Below the pieces are notes generated by a model. That model was not told where the DNA came from, did not search any database, and was given only the letters and a program-made list of their open reading frames with translations. From Lachnospiraceae bacterium (GTDB taxonomy: Bacteria > Bacillota > Clostridia > Lachnospirales > Lachnospiraceae): a stretch of DNA of 64,000 bases. The DNA lies in NCBI GenBank assembly GCA_024695145.1, contig JAILIS010000025.1:1-64000 (forward strand), read 5' to 3'. The position numbers and the translations under genes are program-made. This document shows, piece by piece, positions 16,141-24,739 of the stretch (positions within the stretch are counted from its first letter, which is position 1; every line of letters begins with the position of its first letter).

Positions 16141-18855
16141 ATGAGAGGATCATTCAAATCAGTAATCGGCTTTTTTGCCTTCGTATTATGCCTTGGGTTT
16201 TTTAAAGCTGATGTCCAGGCATCAACCGGTATTTACGTCGGTAAGGATGTGAGCGCGGACGAAACAACGATCATCGGAGTGTCCGTTGAGAGCTCCAATA
16301 TGGGCATGGTGTCAATGCCTGAGATCGTGGAAAAGGGCGAATACAAAAAGGGTGACGTTATAGAGGCGTCGAACGGGTATAAGTATACACTTCCCGAGGA
16401 CAACGCCAAGATGATCATCACCCGCACCATGACATGCGTCGAAGATAACGATTGGAACTGTTCTGCGACAAATGAATACGGAGTATCGGTGATGTCCACT
16501 ATCACAAGTTACATCAGTGAAGAAGCTGAAGCAGCGGATCCTTTTGTTGAGGACGGTCTTTATGAGGAAAAGCTGGCAAGTATCGTGGCATCAACGTCAA
16601 AGAGTGCCGATGAAGCCGTAAAACTTCTTTGCTCGATCGTGGAGGAGACCGGGGCCGCATCATCCGAGATAGTACTGATCGCAGACCAGGAAAGTGCATG
16701 GGTATTTGAGAACTTTACCGGTCATGAGTATGTTGCCAAAAAGCTTCCTGCCGATGTTATGGCTGTTTTCTCAAACGATCCCATAATCAAGACCGCTGAC
16801 CCTGAAGATCCGGATACGATCTGCTCCAAGGGCGTACTGTCTCTTCCCGAAGAAAATGGCTTTGCCGTATATGACGATGACAAGAATATAGATCTTATAG
16901 CTACATACAACTTAAATCACGGTTTTTCTGAAGAAGCCCATATCCGCGGATGGGTAGGTCATGATCTTTTCGCACCATCCGAAAATCTTGCATACTCACC
17001 CGATGAAGAATATGATATATTCTTTACTCCCGATGAAAAAGTCAGCATAACAGAGGTCTTTGATTTCTTCAGAAACAGATTCGAAGGAACCGATTACGAT
17101 CTTACCGATAGGGATAATGCCAGTTTATACTGGGGCATCAACAACCAGAAAGTTGCAAATGTTGATGTTATTCAGATATTCGGGGATGTTCCTGCAGCTA
17201 TGTCAACGGTATTATGGGAGACGCCCGCCAATCCGACGGCATCGCCTTTCATTCCTTACCCTGCGGGCACAAGTGAGCTTCCCGAGATAATATCCACTGA
17301 CGCAGAGAATGCCAACGAACTTGACGAGACCGCACAGTTTGATTTTATAAAGCTCAATAACAGCGTTGTGACCAGAAGAAACCTGTACGGTGCTTCCATA
17401 AGGGACTACTGGAAGAGCGAGGAGGCTGCAACTGCAAAAGACATAGCAAACAGCATCAGAGACAACTGGAAACACGTTTATGACGGCTCTTCGGAGGCGG
17501 GTTCCGGATGCTTTAACGATTTTGTCGAAGAGATCGTCAGCAAGGCAGATGAGGACTGCATCAGGATCAGTAATGAACTGAACATGTATCTGTTCAATAA
17601 CGGTATATACTCCACTGATGTAAAAGATGAAGAGCTTCCGGCGTTCCAGTGCTCGGTTGATGTTGAGGCGATTGCGCAGTCATACGGATGGGATGCGCTC
17701 GTTGAGGATGGAGTCCTTTCAGTGACAAGAGACGGAAAGACCATTGAAGTGGAGCTTGAAGGCGACGAGGAGGGCGTTGTAAGGATTTCCGGATACGATA
17801 TCGACACGCTGCTTGACAACTTCATTACAGAAGGCGAATTCTTCCCTGATGATGAAGAAGAAGTTGATGTTATAATCGAAAGCGAAGATGATGAAGACGG
17901 CGACTCTGTAACGGAAGTTACGATAGAAGAAATAGATGAAGAAGATGAGGAAGATGAAGAAGCTGTAGAAGAAGACGAAGAAGCAGAAGAGGCCGAAGAG
18001 ACAGATGAAGCTGAAGAGGCTGTAGAAGAGGACAGCAAACAGCATAAAGATGATCCTCCCACTGAAAATAAGGCATCCAAGGAAGAACTGAAGGCTTCCC
18101 AGGACGAAGAAGATATTACCAGAACAGTAACGGAAAAGGTCGAAGTTGATACGATCGCTGAACTTGAGGAATATTTCGGTGAAAAGATAGCGGCTATCCC
18201 CAGAAACGGATGGGCTGAGAACGAGATCACAGGTGAACTGAACAAAGTTGCAGAGGGAGTCGCTTCTATCATCAGCAGGCACTTTACCGGAGATCTTGAA
18301 CAGCTCATGGGAGCAGACTACAACAAGCTCGGAGAGGATATCATAAATGATCCCGAAACTGCCGATGCCGTTGAGAGGATATCCAAGGCGGGCACGGACC
18401 TGTCCGGTCTGATATCAAATTACTTTGACAGCCTGTACAAGGATGTCGCTGCGGATGTGGAAGACGGCAGACTGACCCAGGAAGGCGCTGAAAATATCCT
18501 TCTTGAAGCGGAGAGAGAGATTGAAGGTATCGCAACGGTATACCTTGAAGCGGTTCAGACATCTTTCTCGGAAGTATTCGATACGGAGCTTTCAGAAGAA
18601 GAGTTCAATGAACTTCTCGATGAGATAAGCAACGCGGCAGATGTGATGGACGAGTACGGTGTTATAGACCTTGAAGGTGCGGGCCTTAAGGGCGTGGATC
18701 TGAAAGACCTTTCAGAGGCTGATATCGATGTGGTCATCACTCTTGACGGAATGGATCAGGAGATCATCGACGGTATATCCGATATATTCGGTGTTGATGC
18801 AGGGGCTATTCTGGACCAGTATGTGGAAGCCATCAATGAGGCTGGGCTGAACTGA
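16141..18855 (+). CDS. Large secreted C69-peptidase-like protein with Ser at the nucleophile position
   Basis: The 904-residue protein has a signal peptide ending VQA, then STGIYVGKDVSADETTII and several C69 (PepD/dipeptidase) features to about residue 480, including NEYGVSVMSTIT, WVFENFTGHEYVAKKLP and the YWGINNQKVANVDVIQIF region. In active clostridial members the mature chain starts with Cys, and the following loop reads GRSED; here these are Ser-28 and GVSVES. Residues about 568-640 are an acidic Glu/Asp linker. The last 220 residues form a helical domain I do not recognise. GGGAGAAGG sits 7 bases before ATG 16141, which fixes the start over upstream in-frame codons. It is probably exported; whether it is an enzyme is open. 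Confidence 0.82.
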   Translation: MRGSFKSVIGFFAFVLCLGFFKADVQASTGIYVGKDVSADETTIIGVSVESSNMGMVSMPEIVEKGEYKKGDVIEASNGYKYTLPEDNAKMIITRTMTCVEDNDWNCSATNEYGVSVMSTITSYISEEAEAADPFVEDGLYEEKLASIVASTSKSADEAVKLLCSIVEETGAASSEIVLIADQESAWVFENFTGHEYVAKKLPADVMAVFSNDPIIKTADPEDPDTICSKGVLSLPEENGFAVYDDDKNIDLIATYNLNHGFSEEAHIRGWVGHDLFAPSENLAYSPDEEYDIFFTPDEKVSITEVFDFFRNRFEGTDYDLTDRDNASLYWGINNQKVANVDVIQIFGDVPAAMSTVLWETPANPTASPFIPYPAGTSELPEIISTDAENANELDETAQFDFIKLNNSVVTRRNLYGASIRDYWKSEEAATAKDIANSIRDNWKHVYDGSSEAGSGCFNDFVEEIVSKADEDCIRISNELNMYLFNNGIYSTDVKDEELPAFQCSVDVEAIAQSYGWDALVEDGVLSVTRDGKTIEVELEGDEEGVVRISGYDIDTLLDNFITEGEFFPDDEEEVDVIIESEDDEDGDSVTEVTIEEIDEEDEEDEEAVEEDEEAEEAEETDEAEEAVEEDSKQHKDDPPTENKASKEELKASQDEEDITRTVTEKVEVDTIAELEEYFGEKIAAIPRNGWAENEITGELNKVAEGVASIISRHFTGDLEQLMGADYNKLGEDIINDPETADAVERISKAGTDLSGLISNYFDSLYKDVAADVEDGRLTQEGAENILLEAEREIEGIATVYLEAVQTSFSEVFDTELSEEEFNELLDEISNAADVMDEYGVIDLEGAGLKGVDLKDLSEADIDVVITLDGMDQEIIDGISDIFGVDAGAILDQYVEAINEAGLN
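17845..18060 (+). repeat. Low-complexity Glu/Asp-coding stretch
   Basis: About 72 codons of GAA, GAG, GAT and GAC with occasional GCT/GTA form imperfect GAAGAAGATGAGG-like repeats within the C69-like gene. This is an acidic flexible linker at the protein level and a likely site of length variation at the DNA level. Confidence 0.8.
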
Positions 18856-18888
18856 GAAAAATAATGCTTGCTTTTTTGATCTGATTCA

Positions 18889-18894
18889 TATAAT
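18889..18894 (+). promoter_or_regulatory. -10 element of the tRNA-Glu gene
   Basis: TATAAT lies 12 bases before the tRNA 5' end, where a tRNA promoter would put it. The best -35 match, TTGCTT at 18868-18873, is 15 bases upstream and imperfect. Confidence 0.5.
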
Positions 18895-18906
18895 ATTGAC
18901 AGGTAC

Positions 18907-18978
18907 GGCTCGTTGGTCAAGCGGTTAAGACGCCGCCCTCTCACGGCGGAAACAGGGGTTCGATTCCCCTACGAGCTG
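18907..18978 (+). tRNA. tRNA-Glu (anticodon CTC)
   Basis: The acceptor stem pairs GGCTCGT (18907-18913) with ACGAGCT (18971-18977), including a terminal G-U, with G as discriminator base. The anticodon stem GCCGCC/GGCGG encloses loop CTCTCAC with anticodon CTC, which reads GAG. The T arm is CAGGGGTTCGATTCCCCT. CCA is not encoded. The gene stands alone between the C69-like gene and rel. Confidence 0.95.
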
Positions 18979-19004
18979 CTTGTACTTGTTATATGAACTA
19001 AAAG

Positions 19005-19040
19005 CCTCAGGGATTGCTGTAGCAAACCTTGAGGTTTTTT
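19005..19040 (+). terminator. Terminator after tRNA-Glu
   Basis: CCTCAGGG with inner TGC at 19005-19017 pairs with GCA and ACCTTGAGG ending at 19034 around a TGTA loop, and TTTTTT follows at 19035-19040. It lies 26 bases after the tRNA and 18 before rel. Confidence 0.85.
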
Positions 19041-19057
19041 GAGATAAAGGGAACAAA

Positions 19058-21343
19058 ATGGCGGATGAGCGCGAAACAAAACTGATAATCGATGACGGCG
19101 CATTCAAGGTGTTGTCCGAACATCAGAGCCCTGACGAGCTGTATCAGGAGCTTATTTCGCGTGTCAAAAAATATCATCCGTCCGATGACATATCTCTTAT
19201 AGAAAAGGCGTATAACCTTGCGAACATGGCGCACAAAAACCAGCTTCGCAAATCCGGCGAGCCATATATAATCCATCCGCTTTCGGTAGCAATAATCCTT
19301 GCAGAGCTGCAGCTTGACAAGGAAACGATAGTTTCCGGTATTCTCCATGATGTCGTGGAGGATACGATCATAACAGATGAACAGCTGCGCATTCAGTTCG
19401 GCAACTACGTCGCGCTTATCGTTGACGGTGTGACCAAACTTGAAAAGATCACATATAACGGCGACAAGCTTGAGTATCAGGCGGAAAACCTCCGTAAGAT
19501 GTTCCTGGCCATGGCAAAGGACATCAGGGTTATCATGGTAAAGCTTGCGGACAGGCTTCACAACATGAGAACGCTTCAGTACCAGCCGCACGATCGCCAG
19601 ATTGAGATCGCAAGAGAGACGATGGACATATATGCGCCTTTGGCACAGCGCCTCGGCATATCGAAGATGAAGGTCGAGCTTGATGATCTTTCTCTGAAAT
19701 ATCTGGAGCCCGAGGTGTATTATGATCTGGCCGACAAGATAAACATACGCAAATCCGAGCGTGAAAAGTACGTCAAGGATATAGTTGAAGATGTTGCCAA
19801 GCATATACGAAATGCGGGTATCGAAGCCGAGCTTGATGGCCGTGTCAAGCATTTCATGTCCATATACCGCAAAATGCTCAATCAGGACAAATCGATCGAT
19901 CAGATATACGATCTTTTCGCAGTCCGTATAATCGTCAACACCATACCTGACTGTTATGCGGCGCTCGGGATCATCCATGAGATGTACAAGCCCATTCCGG
20001 GGCGTTTCAAAGACTATATTGCCATGCCCAAGCCCAATATGTATCAGAGCCTTCATACGACCCTGATAGGGCCGTCCGGCAGACCGTTTGAGATACAGAT
20101 CCGGACTCACGAGATGCACAGGACAGCAGAATACGGTATCGCCGCTCACTGGAAATACAAGGAGAATTCCGACGGTAAGAGGGTGGAGGAATCGGAAGCG
20201 GAGAAGATGAGCTGGCTGCGGCAGATCCTTGACTGGCAGGTCAACCTTTCCGACAACAAGGAATTCCTCAACACGCTGAAATCAGACCTTGAGCTTTATT
20301 CGGATACGGTATACTGTTTCACTCCCACGGGTGATGTAAAGACACTTCCGGCAGGGTCGAATCCGATCGACTTCGCATATACGATCCATTCCGCAGTAGG
20401 TAACCAGATGATAGGCGCCCGTGTTAATGGACAGCTGGCTACGATCAATTACAAGATACAGAACGGCGACCGCGTGGAGATCATTACCAGCCAGAATTCA
20501 AGGGGCCCGAGCCGGGACTGGCTCGGCATTGTCAAGTCCAATCAGGCCAAATCCAAGATAAACCAGTGGTTTAAGAACGAACTCAAAGAAGACAACATAC
20601 AAAAAGGACGGGAGATGCTTCTGGCATACTGTAAGTCCAACGGTATCGATCCCTCAGTAATAATGATCCCGCAGTATATGAACGCCATATTGCAAAAATA
20701 CGGATTCCGTGATTGGGATGCCGTAAGAGCCGCCGTAGGTCACGGAGGTCTTCGTGAAGGTCAGATAATCAACAGGATGAAAGACCTTTACGATAAAGAC
20801 CATCCGCAGATCATATCAGACGAGGAACTGATCGAGGACGTCAACGAAGCCGGAAGCCACAAAAGACTTACGGTCAGGCGCAACGGCGGTGTTGCCGTAC
20901 AGGGTACGGAAGATCTGGCCGTGCGGTTTTCAAAGTGCTGCAGTCCCATACCCGGCGACGAGATCATAGGATATGTGACCCGCGGGCGCGGCGTATCCAT
21001 ACACAGGACGGACTGCGTCAACATCATATCACTTCCGGAAGATGAGAGAGCACGCCTTATAGAGGCTGTATGGGAGCGCGAGGACAGTGCCGATTCATCC
21101 GGCAGATATGAGACAGGCATAAATATCTTTGCGGATGACCGCAAGGGCCTGCTGGTCGACATCACCAGATTTCTGTCCGACAAGGGCGTCAGCATCCTGA
21201 ACATGAACGTCCGGACGAGCAAACACGGTACGGCAACGATAGCTATTTCGTTTTCCACCTCAGGCAAGGATGAACTGAGGGATGTTGTTGAAAAACTGAG
21301 AGGAATACCGGGAATAATAGACATAGAAAGGACATCCGGCTGA
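19058..21343 (+). CDS. rel: Bifunctional (p)ppGpp synthetase/hydrolase
   Basis: The 761-residue protein has the full Rel order: HD hydrolase domain with HDVVEDT near residue 106, synthetase domain with RLHNMRTL and the GRFKDYIAMPKPNMYQSLHT segment, TGS domain (VYCFTPTGDVKTLPAGSNPIDFAY), and a C-terminal ACT domain beginning near YETGINIFADDRKG. The intact HD residues suggest it both makes and degrades the alarmone, as is usual for the single Rel of Firmicutes. A weak AAAGGGAACAAA site precedes the ATG. It is coupled to the next gene by TGATG overlap. Confidence 0.96.
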   Translation: MADERETKLIIDDGAFKVLSEHQSPDELYQELISRVKKYHPSDDISLIEKAYNLANMAHKNQLRKSGEPYIIHPLSVAIILAELQLDKETIVSGILHDVVEDTIITDEQLRIQFGNYVALIVDGVTKLEKITYNGDKLEYQAENLRKMFLAMAKDIRVIMVKLADRLHNMRTLQYQPHDRQIEIARETMDIYAPLAQRLGISKMKVELDDLSLKYLEPEVYYDLADKINIRKSEREKYVKDIVEDVAKHIRNAGIEAELDGRVKHFMSIYRKMLNQDKSIDQIYDLFAVRIIVNTIPDCYAALGIIHEMYKPIPGRFKDYIAMPKPNMYQSLHTTLIGPSGRPFEIQIRTHEMHRTAEYGIAAHWKYKENSDGKRVEESEAEKMSWLRQILDWQVNLSDNKEFLNTLKSDLELYSDTVYCFTPTGDVKTLPAGSNPIDFAYTIHSAVGNQMIGARVNGQLATINYKIQNGDRVEIITSQNSRGPSRDWLGIVKSNQAKSKINQWFKNELKEDNIQKGREMLLAYCKSNGIDPSVIMIPQYMNAILQKYGFRDWDAVRAAVGHGGLREGQIINRMKDLYDKDHPQIISDEELIEDVNEAGSHKRLTVRRNGGVAVQGTEDLAVRFSKCCSPIPGDEIIGYVTRGRGVSIHRTDCVNIISLPEDERARLIEAVWEREDSADSSGRYETGINIFADDRKGLLVDITRFLSDKGVSILNMNVRTSKHGTATIAISFSTSGKDELRDVVEKLRGIPGIIDIERTSG

Positions 21344-21969
21344 TGAGTAATATCAAGGTAGGGAGAATGGTTCTCGGCATGGTCGAGACAAACTGTTATT
21401 TTGTATATGACGAAGATACGAGAGAATGCGTTGTGATCGATCCGGCTAAGAATGGCTTATATGACAAACTTGCCGGGAACGGCTTTGAAGTAAAAGCGAT
21501 CCTTCTGACCCACGGTCACTTTGATCACATCATGGGAGTGCATGAACTTACCAAAAAGTCAGAAGCAAAGCTGTATGCACTTGCCGCCGAAGACGAACTG
21601 TGCAGGAATTCATATCTTAACGCGTCCGAGCAGATCGGCAGGCCTTACACGGTTGAACCCGACGTACTTCTTACCGACGGGGATGAGTTTGAGATCGGGG
21701 AAATGAAGTTTAAGGTCATTGCAACACCCGGACATACGCTTGGCAGCTGCTGTTATTATCTTGAAAGCATGAAATGGCTGTTTTCGGGAGATACACTGTT
21801 TTGCGGGTCCATCGGAAGGAGTGATCTTCCGACAGGCAACGGCAAGCAGATAATGGAAAGTGTCGGCATGCTCGTTGATACATTTGATGAAGATGTCAAA
21901 GTGTATCCGGGCCATGGCGATACGACTACCATCGGGTATGAAAAGACCCATAATCCTTTCTGCTCATAG
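21343..21969 (+). CDS. Metallo-beta-lactamase-fold hydrolase (glyoxalase II-like)
   Basis: The 208-residue protein carries the metal-binding motif THGHFDH (HxHxDH), ATPGHTLGS and SGDTLFCGSIGRSDLP, and ends with VYPGHGDTTTIGYE, all features of glyoxalase II-like thioesterases that bind two metal ions. It lies directly after rel and overlaps it by one base, a common neighbourhood in Firmicutes. The substrate is likely a thioester of glutathione-like or other thiols, but this cannot be read from sequence. Confidence 0.9.
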   Translation: MSNIKVGRMVLGMVETNCYFVYDEDTRECVVIDPAKNGLYDKLAGNGFEVKAILLTHGHFDHIMGVHELTKKSEAKLYALAAEDELCRNSYLNASEQIGRPYTVEPDVLLTDGDEFEIGEMKFKVIATPGHTLGSCCYYLESMKWLFSGDTLFCGSIGRSDLPTGNGKQIMESVGMLVDTFDEDVKVYPGHGDTTTIGYEKTHNPFCS

Positions 21970-21970
21970 T

Positions 21971-23422
21971 ATGCGTGTACGTTTGAACAGCCCCGGATTT
22001 TCATATGATGTTCATTCTCTTGTAAAGGCATTCTTCCCCCGCGAGGAAGTAAAGATCGATATGGGAGAAGGTGAAGATGCCTGCGATATATGCGTCTTTG
22101 TGATGCCCGCAGATATCGAAACGGACGGTGTTTATTCCGGATACGTACGTGTGTCGGCGGGAGCCGGCGATCGCACCGATACTGGGAAGATACCCTTTGA
22201 CCGGCAGACAAGAGCCGAGGTCAAAAGCGTTGTAAAGAAAGCATTGTACGGGGTTCTTTCGGATATTACGGGCAAAAGCCTTCCCTGGGGCACGATGACG
22301 GGGATCAGGCCCGTGAAAGTCCCCATGAAGCTCATAAGATCGGGAAGCAGTGATGAGGCAATACGTGATCACATGAAATCCGTATATCTTTGCTCCGATG
22401 AGAAGATAAGTCTTGCGACAAAGATAGCCCATCTTGAAAAAGAAGTGACAGAAAGCCTTCCGGAGAACGGCTTTTCACTTTATGTGGGGATACCGTTCTG
22501 TCCCACGACATGCATGTACTGTTCTTTCACCTCGTATCCGATAGCCGCCTGGCGGGACAGGACAGATGCGTATCTTGACGCCCTCCGGCACGAGATGGAT
22601 CGCATAAGCGAAAGGTTTGCCGGAAGAGTGGCAGACAGTATTTATATAGGCGGCGGGACTCCGACAACGCTGAGTGCAGCGCAGCTGTCGCGTCTTATCG
22701 GCGATATAAGGGAGAGATTCGATCTGTCAGAACTTCGCGAGTTCACTGTGGAAGCGGGAAGGCCCGACAGCATTACCGAAGAAAAGCTTCTGGCCATTCG
22801 TGAAGGCGGTGCGGACAGGATCTCAGTCAATCCCCAGACCATGAACGATAAAACGCTTGAGCTCATCGGAAGAAGACACACGGTAAAAGATGTTTATACC
22901 GCCATGGAGACGGCAAGAAACGCGGGTTTTTCCAATATCAACACGGATCTTATTCTCGGTCTTCCGGGAGAGGACGAAGAGGATGTAAGGCACACGTTCC
23001 GGCTGATCGAAGAGCTGGCACCTGACAGTCTTACAGTCCATTCCCTTGCGGTTAAAAGGGCATCGGCGATACATGAATACATAGCCGAAAACGGTATTCA
23101 TGATGATACCGGCAATATGATGCGGATCGCAACCGATACCGCCGGAAGGCTCGGCCTTGTTCCGTACTATCTGTACAGGCAGAAGAACATGTCGGGCAAT
23201 CTTGAAAATGTAGGTTTTGCCCGAAAGGATCACCCCGGTATATACAATATCGTCATAATGGAAGAGATCTCGGATATTGTCGCACTCGGCGCAGGCACCA
23301 TATCAAAGCGTGTTTTCCCGGACGGCAGGATAGAACGGTGCGACAACGTCAAAGATGTCGCAATGTACATCGACAGGATCGATGAGATGATCGAAAGAAA
23401 AGAAAAACTGTTCGGTACATGA
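21971..23422 (+). CDS. hemZ: Coproporphyrinogen dehydrogenase HemZ (radical SAM)
   Basis: The 483-residue radical-SAM protein contains the cluster motif CPTTCMYCSF (CxxxCxxC), the SAM-contact YIGGGTPTTL, and NTDLILGLPGEDEED, as in HemN/HemZ oxygen-independent coproporphyrinogen oxidases. The N-terminal 150 residues before the cluster are as in HemZ, which is longer at that end than HemN. I place the start at 21971 (MRVRLNSPGFSYD), one base after the MBL stop; no ribosome binding site is visible, so translation likely depends on coupling. hisS follows after 27 bases. Haem-linked or another substrate is possible, since HemN relatives vary. Confidence 0.88.
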   Translation: MRVRLNSPGFSYDVHSLVKAFFPREEVKIDMGEGEDACDICVFVMPADIETDGVYSGYVRVSAGAGDRTDTGKIPFDRQTRAEVKSVVKKALYGVLSDITGKSLPWGTMTGIRPVKVPMKLIRSGSSDEAIRDHMKSVYLCSDEKISLATKIAHLEKEVTESLPENGFSLYVGIPFCPTTCMYCSFTSYPIAAWRDRTDAYLDALRHEMDRISERFAGRVADSIYIGGGTPTTLSAAQLSRLIGDIRERFDLSELREFTVEAGRPDSITEEKLLAIREGGADRISVNPQTMNDKTLELIGRRHTVKDVYTAMETARNAGFSNINTDLILGLPGEDEEDVRHTFRLIEELAPDSLTVHSLAVKRASAIHEYIAENGIHDDTGNMMRIATDTAGRLGLVPYYLYRQKNMSGNLENVGFARKDHPGIYNIVIMEEISDIVALGAGTISKRVFPDGRIERCDNVKDVAMYIDRIDEMIERKEKLFGT

Positions 23423-23449
23423 ACGGTTTGTGATAAAAGGAGAAAAAAC

Positions 23450-24718
23450 ATGGCTCTTATCAAAAAACCAACAACAGGCATGAAGGATATCCTCCCGGCA
23501 GAGATGAGGATAAGGGATTACGTTACCGGTCTTGTAAAGGAAACGTACGAAACATTCGGATTTACACCGATAGAGACGCCGGCGGTAGAACATATCGAAA
23601 ACCTTCTGTCCAAACAGGGCGGCGAGAATGAAAAGCTGATCTTTAAGGTGTTAAAGAGGGGCGAAAAGCTTGTTCTCGGACCTTATGTCAAAGAAGAAGA
23701 CCTTGCGGATTCGGGCCTTCGGTATGATCTGACCCTTCCGCTGTCAAGATTTTACGCGTGCCATGCTTCTGAACTTCCAGCTCCTTTCAAGGCACTTCAG
23801 ATAGGTCCGGTGTGGAGGGCTGACAGACCGCAGAAAGGACGCTTCAGGCAGTTTGTACAGTGTGACATAGATATACTCGGAGATGCCACGAATCTTGCGG
23901 AGATAGAACTTATCACCGCAACAACAACCCTTCTCGGAAAGCTCGGATTTAAGGATTTTACGGTCAGGATCAATGACAGAAGGATCCTGAAAGCCATGGC
24001 CGAATACAGCGGTTTTTCTGAAAAAGATCATGACACCGTTTTCATCATACTTGATAAGATGGATAAGATCGGTATAGACGGCGTAAAGGATGAACTTATC
24101 TCTTCCGGATTCGACAGGGACAGTGTTGATAAATACACAGGTCTGTTTTCGGAAGGACTTGCCGGTAACAGTGATGTAATAAAGCTTTCCCGGATATTAA
24201 ACGATCATTTGGAAGACGGCTGTGCTGCTTCGCTTTCCGGCATCATGAGCAGTGTCATGAAAGTTAAAAATGCCGATTTTAACATAGTTTTTGACCCGAC
24301 TCTTGTAAGAGGCATGTCTTATTATACGGGAACGATCTTCGAGATAACGATGAATGAGTTCGGATCCAGTGTTGCGGGCGGCGGAAGATACGATGAGATG
24401 ATTGGAAAATTCACGGGGAACAAGGTATGTGCATGCGGATTTTCCATCGGATTCGAAAGGATCATCACGATCCTGCTTGAGAAGGGATTCAAGGTGCCGG
24501 AAAAAGGAAGCAGGTATGCATTCCTCATTGAAAAAGGGGCCGATCCCGAATTTGTGGCATCTGTTATGGAAGAGGCCGCACGCCTTCGGGAAAAGGGTTC
24601 ATGCGTCCTTGTATCCATGATGAACAAAAATAAAAAATTCCAGAAGGAACAACTTGAAAAAGACGGGTTTATCACAGATAATATTAAGGAGTTTTACTAT
24701 TCCGGATTGAAGATGTGA
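23450..24718 (+). CDS. hisS: Histidyl-tRNA synthetase
   Basis: Class II synthetase charging tRNA-His. Motif 2 (GPVWRADRPQKGRFRQFVQCD), the histidine-A peptide region (LVRGMSYYTGTIFEI), and motif 3 (GGGRYDEMIG with GFSIGFERI) are present. It starts IKKPTTGMKDILPAEM after a strong AAAGGAGAA site. The length is 422 residues with the short C-terminal anticodon domain. The RGxxYYTG loop and motif 2 Arg argue for the true synthetase rather than the HisZ regulator. It follows hemZ in the same direction; no T-box is present in the 27-base gap. Confidence 0.93.
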   Translation: MALIKKPTTGMKDILPAEMRIRDYVTGLVKETYETFGFTPIETPAVEHIENLLSKQGGENEKLIFKVLKRGEKLVLGPYVKEEDLADSGLRYDLTLPLSRFYACHASELPAPFKALQIGPVWRADRPQKGRFRQFVQCDIDILGDATNLAEIELITATTTLLGKLGFKDFTVRINDRRILKAMAEYSGFSEKDHDTVFIILDKMDKIGIDGVKDELISSGFDRDSVDKYTGLFSEGLAGNSDVIKLSRILNDHLEDGCAASLSGIMSSVMKVKNADFNIVFDPTLVRGMSYYTGTIFEITMNEFGSSVAGGGRYDEMIGKFTGNKVCACGFSIGFERIITILLEKGFKVPEKGSRYAFLIEKGADPEFVASVMEEAARLREKGSCVLVSMMNKNKKFQKEQLEKDGFITDNIKEFYYSGLKM

Positions 24719-24739
24719 TACCGTCTTTGAGGAGGAAGT

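Noticed and set aside
17478..18308. 276-codon Ser-rich frame on the - strand
   Set aside because: It is the complement of the acidic Glu/Asp linker in the C69-like gene; the Ser runs come from GAA/GAG/GAT codons read backwards.
23423..23449. T-box or other riboswitch before hisS
   Set aside because: The gap to hemZ is only 27 bases and holds just a ribosome binding site.
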